Source: Deltaproteobacteria bacterium ADurb.Bin026 (GTDB lineage: Bacteria; Desulfobacterota; Syntrophorhabdia; Syntrophorhabdales; Syntrophorhabdaceae). From it: 5,483 nucleotides of DNA. A program made the translations under genes and the position numbers. Shown one piece after another: positions 5,156 to 5,483 of the stretch. The stretch is taken from contig MWEV01000121.1 in assembly GCA_002071245.1 (NCBI GenBank), forward strand, positions 1 through 5,483. Direction: 5' to 3'. The notes under the pieces are model-generated. The model did not search any database and was not told the DNA's origin. It saw nothing but the letters and a program-made list of their open reading frames with translations. How positions within the stretch are numbered: the first letter of the stretch is position 1; each line of letters opens with the position of its first letter.

Positions 5156-5483
5156 CTATTTTGTTAAAAGTACCGGACATTTTACGCCTTGCAATACATT
5201 TCGTGCAACACCACCTATCAAAAACCTTGCAATACCCGTTCTACCGAGCGATGCGATTACGATCAGATCAATGCCCAACTCTTCCTGTTCTCGCAATATC
5301 TCCTCATATGGGGTACCGCTTACAACCCTTTGAATCAGCTTTATATCTCTACTCTCTGGAAATTTATCGATCTGTTTAAAAAGCCTTCCCTTCGCTACAT
5401 CCATCATTCTCTTACGGTATTTGAGCACATCTTTTTCTGTAATCGATATATCGGAATAGTCGTCTGACAAAGCACTGCTTATC
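5156..5483 (-). CDS. Universal stress protein, N-terminus beyond window edge
   Basis: This is the C-terminal 108 residues of a second UspA-family protein; the frame is open through 5482, so the first strand and helix lie outside the window. A TTG at 5470 gives an apparent start, but upstream codons remain open and a start there would drop the first strand of the fold. The nucleotide-binding loop reads A-S-L-G-x9-G-G, so relative to G-x2-G-x9-G-S/T both the first glycine and the final serine/threonine are changed. That weakens the case for ATP binding and may give the two paralogues different properties. The end of the protein (GIDLIVIASLG ... KCPVLLTK) is nearly the same as in its downstream neighbour. 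Both genes and the DUF465 gene probably form one transcript. Confidence 0.9.
   Translation of the reverse strand, partial: ISSALSDDYSDISITEKDVLKYRKRMMDVAKGRLFKQIDKFPESRDIKLIQRVVSGTPYEEILREQEELGIDLIVIASLGRTGIARFLIGGVARNVLQGVKCPVLLTK

Noticed and set aside
1..5483. A wholly new defence or mobile system in the window
   Set aside because: Every gene of meaningful length belongs to a recognised family, and the intergenic sequence holds only short regulatory-type signals. The nickel/TonB link is the strongest lead and extends a known theme.

Overview
The window looks like ordinary chromosome from a Gram-negative, fairly AT-rich bacterium. It has a TonB energy-transduction operon, which needs an outer membrane, together with a NikR nickel regulator, a DUF465 protein and tandem universal stress proteins. 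The closest feel is an anaerobic Desulfobacterota/Nitrospirota-type lineage (deltaproteobacteria in the older sense). That placement rests on gene style alone and is tentative. There are no insertion sequences, CRISPR arrays, rRNA or tRNA genes, and no stretch above 300 bases lacks a gene.

Layout. Positions 1-1428 (minus strand) carry exbB-exbD-tonB with overlapping genes (8 bp and an ATGA overlap); tonB runs off the left edge. Positions 1540-1956 (minus) carry nikR. Positions 2187-2930 (minus) carry a PlsC-type acyltransferase. A divergent promoter region at 2931-3114 separates these from a plus-strand pair, a YajD-type HNH protein (3115-3450) and a DusB-type tRNA-dihydrouridine synthase (3470-4441). 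The dus gene runs 23 bp into the convergent end of a small minus-strand DUF465 gene (4419-4616). That gene follows two tandem universal stress protein genes on the minus strand, the first of which is cut by the right edge.

How the genes work together. The most informative part is the nikR/exbB junction. A perfect inverted repeat, GTAGCAC-N13-GTGCTAC, lies between nikR and exbB, and two similar heptamers with the same 13-base gap (GTGATAC and GTGTTAC on the minus strand) overlap the likely nikR promoter. NikR here keeps all four nickel ligands. The simplest reading is a nickel-responsive regulator controlling itself and a dedicated TonB/ExbB/ExbD energiser, which would power nickel uptake through an outer-membrane receptor encoded outside the window. 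This resembles known NikR control of TonB systems in Helicobacter pylori, so it is a sensible variant of a known theme and not a new system. The other genes are housekeeping: phospholipid synthesis, tRNA modification and stress response.
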